Positions 1 through 6,239 of a DNA stretch of 7,448 nt are shown here, one piece after another. The translations under genes were made by a program, and so were the position numbers. Position 1 is the stretch's first letter. The number at the start of each line of letters is the position of its first letter. The notes beneath the pieces were generated by a model, which was given only the letters and a program-made list of their open reading frames with translations, was not told where the DNA came from and did no database searches. Source of the stretch: Spirochaetaceae bacterium (lineage in GTDB: Bacteria > Spirochaetota > Spirochaetia > Treponematales > Breznakiellaceae); the NCBI GenBank assembly GCA_031278935.1, contig JAITJK010000159.1, positions 1-7,448 on the forward strand. Reading direction: 5' to 3'.

Positions 1-203
1 GCCCCGATTTTGATGGTCTTCATGGGCGGCGCCGTGGCTTCCCCGAGTTTTGCTAATGATTCAGCAGACATATGGGTACATTTATCCAAACCAATCGACC
101 CTTGGGCGACTTTCATGGAAAAAGCCATACAAGTAGGACAGCCACATTCTTTACAGTTCGTTTTAGGGGTGAGCTTAAATATATCAAGTCCTTTGAGCGC
201 CAT
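1..203 (-). CDS. acsC: Corrinoid iron-sulfur protein large (gamma) subunit AcsC, N-terminal part
   Basis: Only the first 67 codons are present; the gene runs off the left edge (family length is about 445 residues). The product is the cobalamin- and [4Fe-4S]-carrying subunit of the corrinoid iron-sulfur protein, which takes a methyl group from methyl-THF (via AcsE) and hands it to acetyl-CoA synthase. The N-terminus reads MALKGLDIFKLTPKTNCKEC and carries the cluster motif C-X2-C-X4-C-X16-C at Cys17, Cys20, Cys25 and Cys42, the spacing of the family's N-terminal [4Fe-4S] domain. An additional Cys22 lies between the second and third ligands. The ATG at 203 follows an AAGGAG ribosome-binding site (212-217) with an 8-nt spacer, 26 nt after the acsD stop, so it is very likely co-transcribed with its partner subunit. 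The cobalamin-binding C-terminal domain is outside the window. Identification is firm; completeness cannot be judged. Confidence 0.95.
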   Translation of the reverse strand, partial: MALKGLDIFKLTPKTNCKECGCPTCMAFSMKVAQGSIGLDKCTHMSAESLAKLGEATAPPMKTIKIG

Positions 204-229
204 AGATTACTCTCCTTCTCTCTTCCAGT

Positions 230-1174
230 TTAGACGATACTGGCCACAAGCTTCGAAATGGTAGCTACCGAAACAGGATGCCTCAAGATAACCGCATTCG
301 ATCCCGTAGCGATGCTCGCAGCCGCTGTAACCACTTCCATATCAATACCCCGCTCTTCTTGGGGGCCCCAGCCGACGGGAGCTTCGCTCTCGGTTTTTTG
401 AGATTCCCCCACCGACCAGGTCTGCTCTGAAACCGGCGTAATGATGGGAATCTGTAGTTTCACGTCGTTTTGGGCCAGCGCAGCGGCTTTGATCCGGTCC
501 AGGGTCGACGCAATATATTCATACCCGTACCCCGCAGCAGCAGAACCCACGTTCATGGTAACGCTTCCCAGGTCTACCCCAAGCTGGGAGATAACCACAT
601 TGAGCTGCTTGGCCAGGTTAATATCCACCGCAGACTCGGCCCCAATCTTTTGTCCATAGGCCTGGACTGCCGCAACGGCAATGGCCTTGTGGTTTTCTTC
701 TTTGGCGGAAAGCAAGAGTACGTTTTTTCCCTGCAAAGCCTCGGCGATCTTAGGGAACAGCTTGCTGTCTTTTTCCACATTTCTGCTTCCCTGGATAACC
801 AGCGGTAGGGTAACGGTTTCAGCAACGGCTTTACACAGATCCACGCACTCTTCTATGGACTTATCCGTGCCGTTCGGATCCGCCTCGTCCAAAGAAAGAA
901 CTACAAAATCCGCTCCAGGCATTTCACAGGCCCGCTTGGCCACATCGGGAATACGGTCCACTCCTTTATAGAACTCCGCAATACCGGGGATATCCCTATT
1001 TGGGCCCTGATCTGAGACTTCTACACCTATCTTGGGCGGATTAGCGATAGGCTCGTCAAAACTATACAAGGGCAGGACTTTCTCCCCTCCCAGAGTTACA
1101 GTCTTATCCCCCGTACCTATCACGACTTCTTTGATAGACGCCGTGAATTTTTGCGGAACACGTTTAAATGGCAT
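230..1174 (-). CDS. acsD: Corrinoid iron-sulfur protein small (beta) subunit AcsD
   Basis: A complete gene of 314 residues, close to the usual length of about 310-325. AcsD is the cofactor-free TIM-barrel subunit that pairs with AcsC and helps hold the corrinoid during methyl transfer in the cytoplasmic Wood-Ljungdahl pathway. Typical family features are the N-terminal MPFKRVPQKF, the GADFVVLSLDEADPNGTDKS segment near residues 88-107, the GSRN loop after LPLVIQ, the NVGSAAAGYGYEY stretch and the late PVGWGPQEERG segment. No cysteine cluster motif is present, as expected. The ATG at 1174 is fixed by an AAGGAGGAG ribosome-binding site 6 nt upstream (1181-1189). It follows acsB after a 105-nt spacer containing potential hairpins and precedes acsC by 26 nt, giving the order acsD-acsC. 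No frameshift or truncation is seen. Confidence 0.97.
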   Translation of the reverse strand: MPFKRVPQKFTASIKEVVIGTGDKTVTLGGEKVLPLYSFDEPIANPPKIGVEVSDQGPNRDIPGIAEFYKGVDRIPDVAKRACEMPGADFVVLSLDEADPNGTDKSIEECVDLCKAVAETVTLPLVIQGSRNVEKDSKLFPKIAEALQGKNVLLLSAKEENHKAIAVAAVQAYGQKIGAESAVDINLAKQLNVVISQLGVDLGSVTMNVGSAAAGYGYEYIASTLDRIKAAALAQNDVKLQIPIITPVSEQTWSVGESQKTESEAPVGWGPQEERGIDMEVVTAAASIATGSNAVILRHPVSVATISKLVASIV

Positions 1175-1180
1175 AACGGT

Positions 1181-1189
1181 CTCCTCCTT
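1181..1189 (-). promoter_or_regulatory. Strong ribosome-binding site of acsD
   Basis: On the minus strand this reads AAGGAGGAG, an almost perfect anti-16S match, 6 nt before the acsD ATG. It is the strongest simple Shine-Dalgarno among the downstream genes and lies just after the hairpin-forming part of the acsB-acsD spacer. Strong independent initiation here fits the need for corrinoid protein even if fewer transcripts extend past acsB; that last point is inference. Confidence 0.75.
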
Positions 1190-1214
1190 AAAAATAAGTA
1201 GTAAAAACTATCAA

Positions 1215-1270
1215 TCTACCGGTCTTTAACGCGGTAGAGGGCTACACGCCAAACGAAGCGCTCCCTACCG
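1215..1270 (-). promoter_or_regulatory. acsB-acsD intergenic segment with alternative hairpins
   Basis: Three related 6-7 nt segments occur in the spacer: CGGTAG (1270-1265), TCTACCG (1238-1232) and CGGTAGA (1221-1215), written in transcript sense. The middle one can pair with either neighbour. Pairing with the downstream copy gives a 7-bp stem with a 10-nt loop, followed about 6 nt later by a five-T run (TTTTT). Pairing with the upstream copy gives a 6-bp stem around a larger loop. The arrangement could be a weak terminator, an mRNA processing or stabilising element, or an attenuator. The stems are short and the T run is displaced, so a strong intrinsic terminator is unlikely and read-through into acsD is expected. 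No leader peptide is visible. Confidence 0.35.
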
Positions 1271-1279
1271 TCATCTTTC

Positions 1280-3409
1280 TTACAACAGCGGTTCCAGATT
1301 CAGTACCGGATGCTCTTTTTCACCCAAGAAGGTGAGCAAGGTCTCCGCGTCCTCAGATACGGTTTCATCGGCAATCATGGAGGTATAATCCTCAATCCCG
1401 TAAAGTTCTTTTGCCGTAGCATTGAGCTTGGTCCCCACAAAGTCTTTGAGAGCCTTAGGCATCCACACAATACGGGCCGAGCCGCCCTCGGCCTTCATGA
1501 ATTTCTTGGAAGAGATGAACTGCTTACCGTGGCCCATGAAACCTGGGGTTTGCACCCCACCGCCGGTCATAGAAGCCATCTCTGAAAAGGTCATCCCCAG
1601 AGGTGTCATCCCGGTGTGTTCCCGGTTGACAATAACCACTCCATTGGAGGCGGGTTCAATCCCGCAGATGCACTCAAAGCAGCCGCAGCTGGTCATAGGA
1701 TCCTGCATAATGGAATAGAGGGTAACCTGCTGCAATGCGCCGTGGGAAGCGCTGTTTACCACTTCGTTGACGTCTTCCCAGATACCTAAGTTTTCATCGA
1801 TCACTCGCTCTTTCGTAACGACTTGACAGGGGCCATTGGGATCCAGCTCGTTGGTAGCTTTGGCGTCCAACCAGGATACGGCGCCACACAAGCCAAGGCG
1901 TTCAGGGGTAACAATACAAACGTGGGAAGGGGAAAAGGACTGGCAGAGGATACAGTTATAAAAAACCTCCACGCTCTCGTCGGTTAGTGATTTGAGCCGG
2001 GAATCCCGCACTTCATAGACCTTGTTCACCTCCGCCCGTAAGCGCTTGAGATCCTCCGGGTTGGTGTAGATTTTCACCTGACACTTATCCACCACCGCTT
2101 CGTATTCGCTCTTTACCTTGGCATACAGCACTTCACCCAAGTGTTTTGCCCGGAATCCCGCTTCAAAGGCCGCCTTGCTCACCCGGATACGGATAAGATC
2201 CCGCTGGCCTGTATGCATAACCCCTTCAACACAGTTAAGGAAGTTATGGATTTTCCGCTCAAATACCGGCTCAAAATCGCTCTGCATATTTTTACCCGAC
2301 ACTTCCACCACGTATGCCAAGGGAAAGCGGCTGCCCGCGGGGACGCTGTCGATATCCGGGCCGATGAGTTCGATGCGATGGTCCTCCACCTCGGTGGGTT
2401 CCAAGGTACGCACCCATTCAAAACAATCCAGCCGGGAACCATCGATGTCCACCTGCATATCGTTTCGGCGAATGATTTCCCCCTCAAAGGCCGTGGAAAA
2501 GGCCACAGGAATATCGATCTTCGTAACCTTGATCTTAATATCCCGGGCTTCCAAAGAGGTCTCGATAAAGTCCTTGGTATCCTTTTGAATGATGAGGCTC
2601 TTGGGAACCGGCCACATATCCTTGGTATCATTGGTAATGACCGGGAAACCCATGGCAATCGCGCCGCCCCCGCAGCCGACCACAATGTCCGGCACCGGGG
2701 CAAAGGCATTCACAAAAGCCCGGATCCGGTGGAAGGTGTACTGATCAAAGCCCTCCCGGTCCCCCGGCTGTACTGCACCGAAAATCATAGCCGCCCGGTT
2801 TACCAGGGATATAATGTGGGCCACGGACCAAATATCCGGTCCCACGGGAACGACCCGTACCGGGAAGCCCATGTTAAGGTTCATGCGCTTGGCCTGGTCG
2901 ATGATGCCGCCGATGAGAAAGACGAATATAGCCCGGGACTGATACCCCTTGATGAGTTCTGCAGCTTCCTCATCTGAGGGAGCCGGTCCGATGATCACCA
3001 CAAAGCCGGGAATATCTCCAGTAACCAAGGGTACCCCTAATTCACGGACCTCCGCGTCGGACATATGGCCCCAGTAGGCATCCCCGTAGGGCTTTTCGCT
3101 GCGGGCGTATTTACAGGCCTCAATGACTTCCGCCGCCATGACCGTTCCAAACCCAGAAGTGAAGACATCCCCCAAGCGCTGATTATGGGGCATCCAGGCC
3201 TTTACTTCCGGGAAACAGGCCTTCAGTTCCCCGACAGTCGTTACCTTCTTGGAAAGATACGTTAAATGGTTGGCGAGAAAATACGCGGTATTCGGCATAG
3301 TAATCGGAGCCGCCTCACCGAGCTCCTTCACGGTCTCGTTCAACGCCTTCTCGGCGATGGCATACATTTCGTCAACACCATCAAACACTCTATTAAAAAG
3401 CAATTTCAT
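1280..3409 (-). CDS. acsB: Acetyl-CoA synthase subunit AcsB (CO-methylating)
   Basis: A complete gene of 709 residues. AcsB makes acetyl-CoA from CO (channelled from CooS), a methyl group (from AcsCD) and CoA at the Ni-Ni-[4Fe-4S] A-cluster. The A-cluster ligands are all present: Cys486, Cys489, Cys498 and Cys508 (C-X2-C-X8-C-X9-C, in NCILCQSFSPSHVC) hold the cubane, and Cys575-Gly576-Cys577 holds the distal nickel. Each sits 20 positions before its Moorella thermoacetica counterpart (506, 509, 518, 528, 595-597). The gating Phe is Phe492. By that offset the three domains span roughly 1-290, 291-460 and 461-709. The N-terminus is about 20 residues shorter than in Moorella, as I recall for Clostridium-type AcsB, but the CODH-contacting domain is kept, unlike archaeal CdhC. 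Two further cysteines (580, 582) follow the CGC motif. The ATG at 3409 has an AGGAG site with an 8-nt spacer, 20 nt after cooC. Confidence 0.98.
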   Translation of the reverse strand: MKLLFNRVFDGVDEMYAIAEKALNETVKELGEAAPITMPNTAYFLANHLTYLSKKVTTVGELKACFPEVKAWMPHNQRLGDVFTSGFGTVMAAEVIEACKYARSEKPYGDAYWGHMSDAEVRELGVPLVTGDIPGFVVIIGPAPSDEEAAELIKGYQSRAIFVFLIGGIIDQAKRMNLNMGFPVRVVPVGPDIWSVAHIISLVNRAAMIFGAVQPGDREGFDQYTFHRIRAFVNAFAPVPDIVVGCGGGAIAMGFPVITNDTKDMWPVPKSLIIQKDTKDFIETSLEARDIKIKVTKIDIPVAFSTAFEGEIIRRNDMQVDIDGSRLDCFEWVRTLEPTEVEDHRIELIGPDIDSVPAGSRFPLAYVVEVSGKNMQSDFEPVFERKIHNFLNCVEGVMHTGQRDLIRIRVSKAAFEAGFRAKHLGEVLYAKVKSEYEAVVDKCQVKIYTNPEDLKRLRAEVNKVYEVRDSRLKSLTDESVEVFYNCILCQSFSPSHVCIVTPERLGLCGAVSWLDAKATNELDPNGPCQVVTKERVIDENLGIWEDVNEVVNSASHGALQQVTLYSIMQDPMTSCGCFECICGIEPASNGVVIVNREHTGMTPLGMTFSEMASMTGGGVQTPGFMGHGKQFISSKKFMKAEGGSARIVWMPKALKDFVGTKLNATAKELYGIEDYTSMIADETVSEDAETLLTFLGEKEHPVLNLEPLL

Positions 3410-3429
3410 TGAAAACTCTCCTATAGTAA

Positions 3430-4203
3430 TTATGTGGACAAATCGATACGCTCTTTGATCCTCTGGATCTCCTGTCGGGCACCTTCACTGGTGTCGAAGG
3501 GCGAAACGCCTTTTCTATCGGCGCTGATCACATCATCCCTATAGCTGATAAAGCCAAAAAGATCCTCAGGGGGTATACTATTCTTAAGGAATTCTTCATC
3601 CTCTCTCCCACGAACTTTGTTCGCCACCACACTAACCCTTTTCACGCCCAGATCCGCTGCAAGAGCTTTTACCTTATGATAGGTTTGTATGCTCCTTGCT
3701 CCCGGTTCAATGACCGTGATAAAGCGATCCACCATACTAGCGGTACCTCGTCCAAGGTGCTCAAGCCCTGCCTCCATGTCCATAATGACCACCTCATCCC
3801 GCTGTACCACGAGATGAGAAATAACCCGCTTGAGGACCACGTGCTCAGGGCACACACAACCGCCGCCACCAGTTTCTACGGTACCCATAATGAGCAGTTT
3901 TACTCCATTTTTTTCCTGAGCAAACCGGTCCGGTATGTCATTAACCTGGGGGTTAATTTTGAAAAACTTACCCAAGCCGTCATGGGTAGAGCCGGTTCGT
4001 TCCGCGATGAGTTCGCTCATTTTGGAAACTGCGGTGATCTTCTCCAATTCCCCTTCACTGAAGCCCAGGGCTAAACCGAGATTCGCATCCGGGTCTACAT
4101 CAACCGCAAGCACCGTCCGACCTTCCGTCGCATAGAGACGGGCAAGCACTGCGGCAAGGGTTGTTTTTCCGACCCCACCTTTTCCGGTGATTGCGATTTT
4201 CAT
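3430..4203 (-). CDS. cooC: CODH nickel-insertion ATPase CooC (AcsF-like)
   Basis: A complete gene of 257 residues, a MinD/SIMIBI-class P-loop ATPase that helps nickel incorporation into the CODH C-cluster. The deviant Walker A GKGGVGKTT (residues 7-15) has the signature lysine Lys8 and catalytic-loop Lys13. DVDPDANL (35-42) matches the switch I region, and VVIMDMEAG (138-146) the Walker B/switch II region. A CXC motif at Cys116 and Cys118 in GGGGCVCPE matches the metal-binding CXC of Carboxydothermus CooC1 (Cys112/Cys114), which lies at the dimer interface and binds Ni. The start at 4203 lies only 3 nt after the cooS stop and has no recognisable Shine-Dalgarno, so translation is probably coupled to cooS. 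Position between cooS and acsB fits a dedicated maturation factor; whether it also acts on the AcsB A-cluster (the AcsF role reported in Moorella) cannot be told from sequence. Confidence 0.95.
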   Translation of the reverse strand: MKIAITGKGGVGKTTLAAVLARLYATEGRTVLAVDVDPDANLGLALGFSEGELEKITAVSKMSELIAERTGSTHDGLGKFFKINPQVNDIPDRFAQEKNGVKLLIMGTVETGGGGCVCPEHVVLKRVISHLVVQRDEVVIMDMEAGLEHLGRGTASMVDRFITVIEPGARSIQTYHKVKALAADLGVKRVSVVANKVRGREDEEFLKNSIPPEDLFGFISYRDDVISADRKGVSPFDTSEGARQEIQRIKERIDLST

Positions 4204-4206
4204 CGC

Positions 4207-6102
4207 TTAAATACCCAAGGCAGTGCGTTTGGCTTCAAGACCCTCAAGAATACTTTTTACCAGTTCATGAGGATCCTTGTTGATGATATACCCGGCGCCG
4301 ACAATATTGCGAGTTCCCTGGGTGATGAGTTCCATCATCTCGGAACTTCCCTTCACCTGGGGCTCGATACCCAAGTACACGTCGATCCCCGTAGAAACCA
4401 CGTAATTGGCGATAGAAACCGCTTTCTCACTCATCCATTCAGGAGCGCAACCTACCACGGGTATCTCTGTCGTCTTCACCCCCCAGTCTTTGGCAATTCC
4501 CGTGGCCAGGAGCATCATCCGACTTATGTCCACGCAGGCCCCCATGTGCAGAATCGGCGGTATATCCACCAATTCACATACCCGCCGCAAGCCCGCTCCG
4601 CACACATACTTAGCGTCTTTGGTGAGGAGTCCCGCTTTCGTCGCCAACTGGGCCGCGCAACCGGTGGCAACAATTAACACATCGTTTTGCAATAGTTCCT
4701 TCATGATCTCGAAGTGCGAGTAATCCGGCCGCACCCGCGGATTATTACAACCCACGATTGCCACCGCCCCCCGTAATACTCCGGCTTTAATGGCGTCAAT
4801 CGCCGGCCTATAGGAACCGATCTCGTCCACATGACTATTGGTTACGCCGTCGAGGTGTTTGATGATCTGCTCGTTAGGATAGCCCACCACCGCAGTCTGC
4901 TTGGTCGTGGGGATAAAGACCTTGGCCAGATCTCGGTTCGGATAGTTGTCGATAGCCATTTTGATGAGGTCTTTGGCCTGATCAAAGGCGGTCTCCGGTT
5001 TAAATTCCACATAAATAGAACCGGGAATCCGGGCAATCGGAGAACTGGTAACAAACTTGGTATGGAAACACTCGCTTAAAGGAGCCAGGGCAGGGAATAT
5101 ACACTGCACATCCACACACATCATCTCCACCGCACCGGTTAGGATCGCGTTTTCCTGTTGAAGGAAGTTTCCTGCCATACGGACCCCGTGACGCATGGCC
5201 ACTTCATTAGCAGTGCAACAAAGACCCACGATGTTGATACCCTTGGCGCCTTTTGTTTTGGCATAATCCACCAGCTCTTTAATCTCTGCAGCGGTTACTA
5301 CCATTTCAGAGAAAGCCGGATCATGGCCGTGTACCACGATGTTGACCATCTCTTTTTCCAGAACCCCTAAATTTCCTTCAGTAGTCCGTACTGTGGGAGT
5401 CCCAAAGAGAATATCCGTTATTTCCGTACCCAGCATCGAACCGCCCCAGCCGTTGGAAAGGCTGGTCCGTAAGCCCTGACGCACCAGGGATTCGGGGTCT
5501 GCACTGTTTCCCATGTGGGTCATGTGCAAAGTAGTGGCAATTTCCCGGTCAATAGCGCGAGGCTCAATACCCTGTTCCCGCCATACCTGCTGCCGTTCTT
5601 CAGTAGCCCGCTTAATAAACCGCTGCGTCCCCGAGGGCTTGCCGAATTCCATAAGACCGACTTCGGCAACTTCATGGGCAATAGCGTAAATATCCCTGCC
5701 CTCGGTTTCCAGTTCATACTCCCGGGCTAAACGCAGGAGCTTTTGTTCATCCCGTACTTGGTAATTCCCGCCAGGTTTGGTGCCGTGTAGGATATGCAGA
5801 ATCTCCCGGGCATGATCCGAGTGGGCCGAAGTACCTGCCGCAATAGTACGGGCATAATTTCGTGCCGCGATGGCATGAGCATCAGCCCCGCAGATCCCCC
5901 GAGAGGCTTTGGGCGTAATACGGCAGGGACCCATCGAACAGTTTTTACAACAGATCCCGTCTTCGCCGAATTTACAATGGGGGGTCTGCTTCTTGTTCCG
6001 ATCCTCCCAGGTTTCCGCACAAACGGAACAGGCGATTTCCTTTAGTTTAGCGGTATCCGCCTCCATTTGTTCAATAGAGGTTAAATCTTCCAGCGTTTTC
6101 AA
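4207..6102 (-). CDS. cooS: Anaerobic Ni-CO dehydrogenase catalytic subunit (CooS/AcsA)
   Basis: Reversibly reduces CO2 to CO, feeding AcsB. From the preferred TTG at 6102 the product has 631 residues, normal for the family. In that numbering the D-cluster ligands are Cys43 and Cys51; the B-cluster ligands are Cys52, Cys55, Cys60 and Cys71; the Ni-Fe-S C-cluster ligands are His260, Cys296, Cys334, Cys452, Cys482 and Cys523; and Lys560 in PEWMSEKA matches the catalytic lysine (Lys563 of Carboxydothermus CODH-II). The proton-relay helix keeps His94, His97 and His103, with Glu100 replacing a histidine. The Cys60-Cys71 spacing is three residues shorter than in Moorella AcsA. The frame stays open to another TTG at 6147 (646 residues), but that codon has no ribosome-binding site, whereas 6102 follows GGAGGAGAGGAG. 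CooC begins 3 nt downstream. With adjacent acsB this is the CODH of a CODH/ACS complex, not a free-standing CooS. Confidence 0.97.
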   Translation of the reverse strand: MKTLEDLTSIEQMEADTAKLKEIACSVCAETWEDRNKKQTPHCKFGEDGICCKNCSMGPCRITPKASRGICGADAHAIAARNYARTIAAGTSAHSDHAREILHILHGTKPGGNYQVRDEQKLLRLAREYELETEGRDIYAIAHEVAEVGLMEFGKPSGTQRFIKRATEERQQVWREQGIEPRAIDREIATTLHMTHMGNSADPESLVRQGLRTSLSNGWGGSMLGTEITDILFGTPTVRTTEGNLGVLEKEMVNIVVHGHDPAFSEMVVTAAEIKELVDYAKTKGAKGINIVGLCCTANEVAMRHGVRMAGNFLQQENAILTGAVEMMCVDVQCIFPALAPLSECFHTKFVTSSPIARIPGSIYVEFKPETAFDQAKDLIKMAIDNYPNRDLAKVFIPTTKQTAVVGYPNEQIIKHLDGVTNSHVDEIGSYRPAIDAIKAGVLRGAVAIVGCNNPRVRPDYSHFEIMKELLQNDVLIVATGCAAQLATKAGLLTKDAKYVCGAGLRRVCELVDIPPILHMGACVDISRMMLLATGIAKDWGVKTTEIPVVGCAPEWMSEKAVSIANYVVSTGIDVYLGIEPQVKGSSEMMELITQGTRNIVGAGYIINKDPHELVKSILEGLEAKRTALGI

Positions 6103-6112
6103 AATTATGTTT

Positions 6113-6124
6113 CTCCTCTCCTCC
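6113..6124 (-). promoter_or_regulatory. Ribosome-binding site that decides the cooS start
   Basis: The minus strand reads GGAGGAGAGGAG, a double Shine-Dalgarno. Its proximal AGGAG ends 10 nt before the TTG at 6102. If translation began at the upstream in-frame TTG (6147), this motif would lie inside the coding region as Glu-Glu-Arg-Arg codons and serve no purpose, which argues for the shorter protein. No ATG lies at a suitable distance; the first in-frame ATG (6066) has no ribosome-binding site of its own. Confidence 0.65.
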
Positions 6125-6140
6125 AGCGCCGAAAGGCGCC
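6125..6140 (-). promoter_or_regulatory. Leader hairpin directly before the cooS ribosome-binding site
   Basis: In transcript sense this is GGCGCC-TTTC-GGCGCT: a 6-bp GC-rich stem (including one G-U pair) closed on a 4-nt loop, ending exactly where the GGAGGAGAGGAG begins. There is no T run after it, so it is not an intrinsic terminator. It could stabilise the 5' end of a processed or internally initiated cooS mRNA, or influence ribosome access. The structure is clear from sequence; the role is inference. Confidence 0.4.
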
Positions 6141-6164
6141 GCGTCAATTAAAACCACGGGATTT

Positions 6165-6193
6165 GATATACCCCCCGGGCGCTCTCCTCCCAA
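6165..6193 (-). promoter_or_regulatory. Candidate sigma70-type promoter for cooS
   Basis: In the 137-nt folD-cooS spacer the minus strand has TTGGGA (6193-6188) and TATATC (6170-6165) separated by exactly 17 nt, each matching four of six consensus bases. A start point about 7 nt further on would leave a leader of roughly 55 nt containing the 6125-6140 hairpin and the cooS ribosome-binding site. The long spacer compared with the other junctions supports a separate promoter. Matches this weak can arise by chance, and the interval between the hexamers is unusually G-rich. Confidence 0.3.
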
Positions 6194-6239
6194 TGGGTAT
6201 ACCTATCCCTTTTACACCCGCCCTTCTTCCGGTAAGGGG

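Noticed and set aside
10..264. An 84-codon plus-strand frame near the left edge
   Set aside because: It is antisense to the start of acsC, which has correct cluster cysteines and a good ribosome-binding site; the translation resembles no family.
1199..1221. A strong intrinsic terminator after acsB
   Set aside because: The stem is only 7 bp with a 10-nt loop and the T run starts about 6 nt after it. acsD and acsC follow on the same strand, so full termination here is unlikely.
2141..2977. A 278-codon plus-strand open frame opposite acsB
   Set aside because: It lies wholly antisense to acsB, whose A-cluster ligands and full-length domains are intact. Its translation shows no recognisable domain and it is explained by codon bias of acsB. 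The overlapping plus-strand frame at 2118-2588 is rejected for the same reason.
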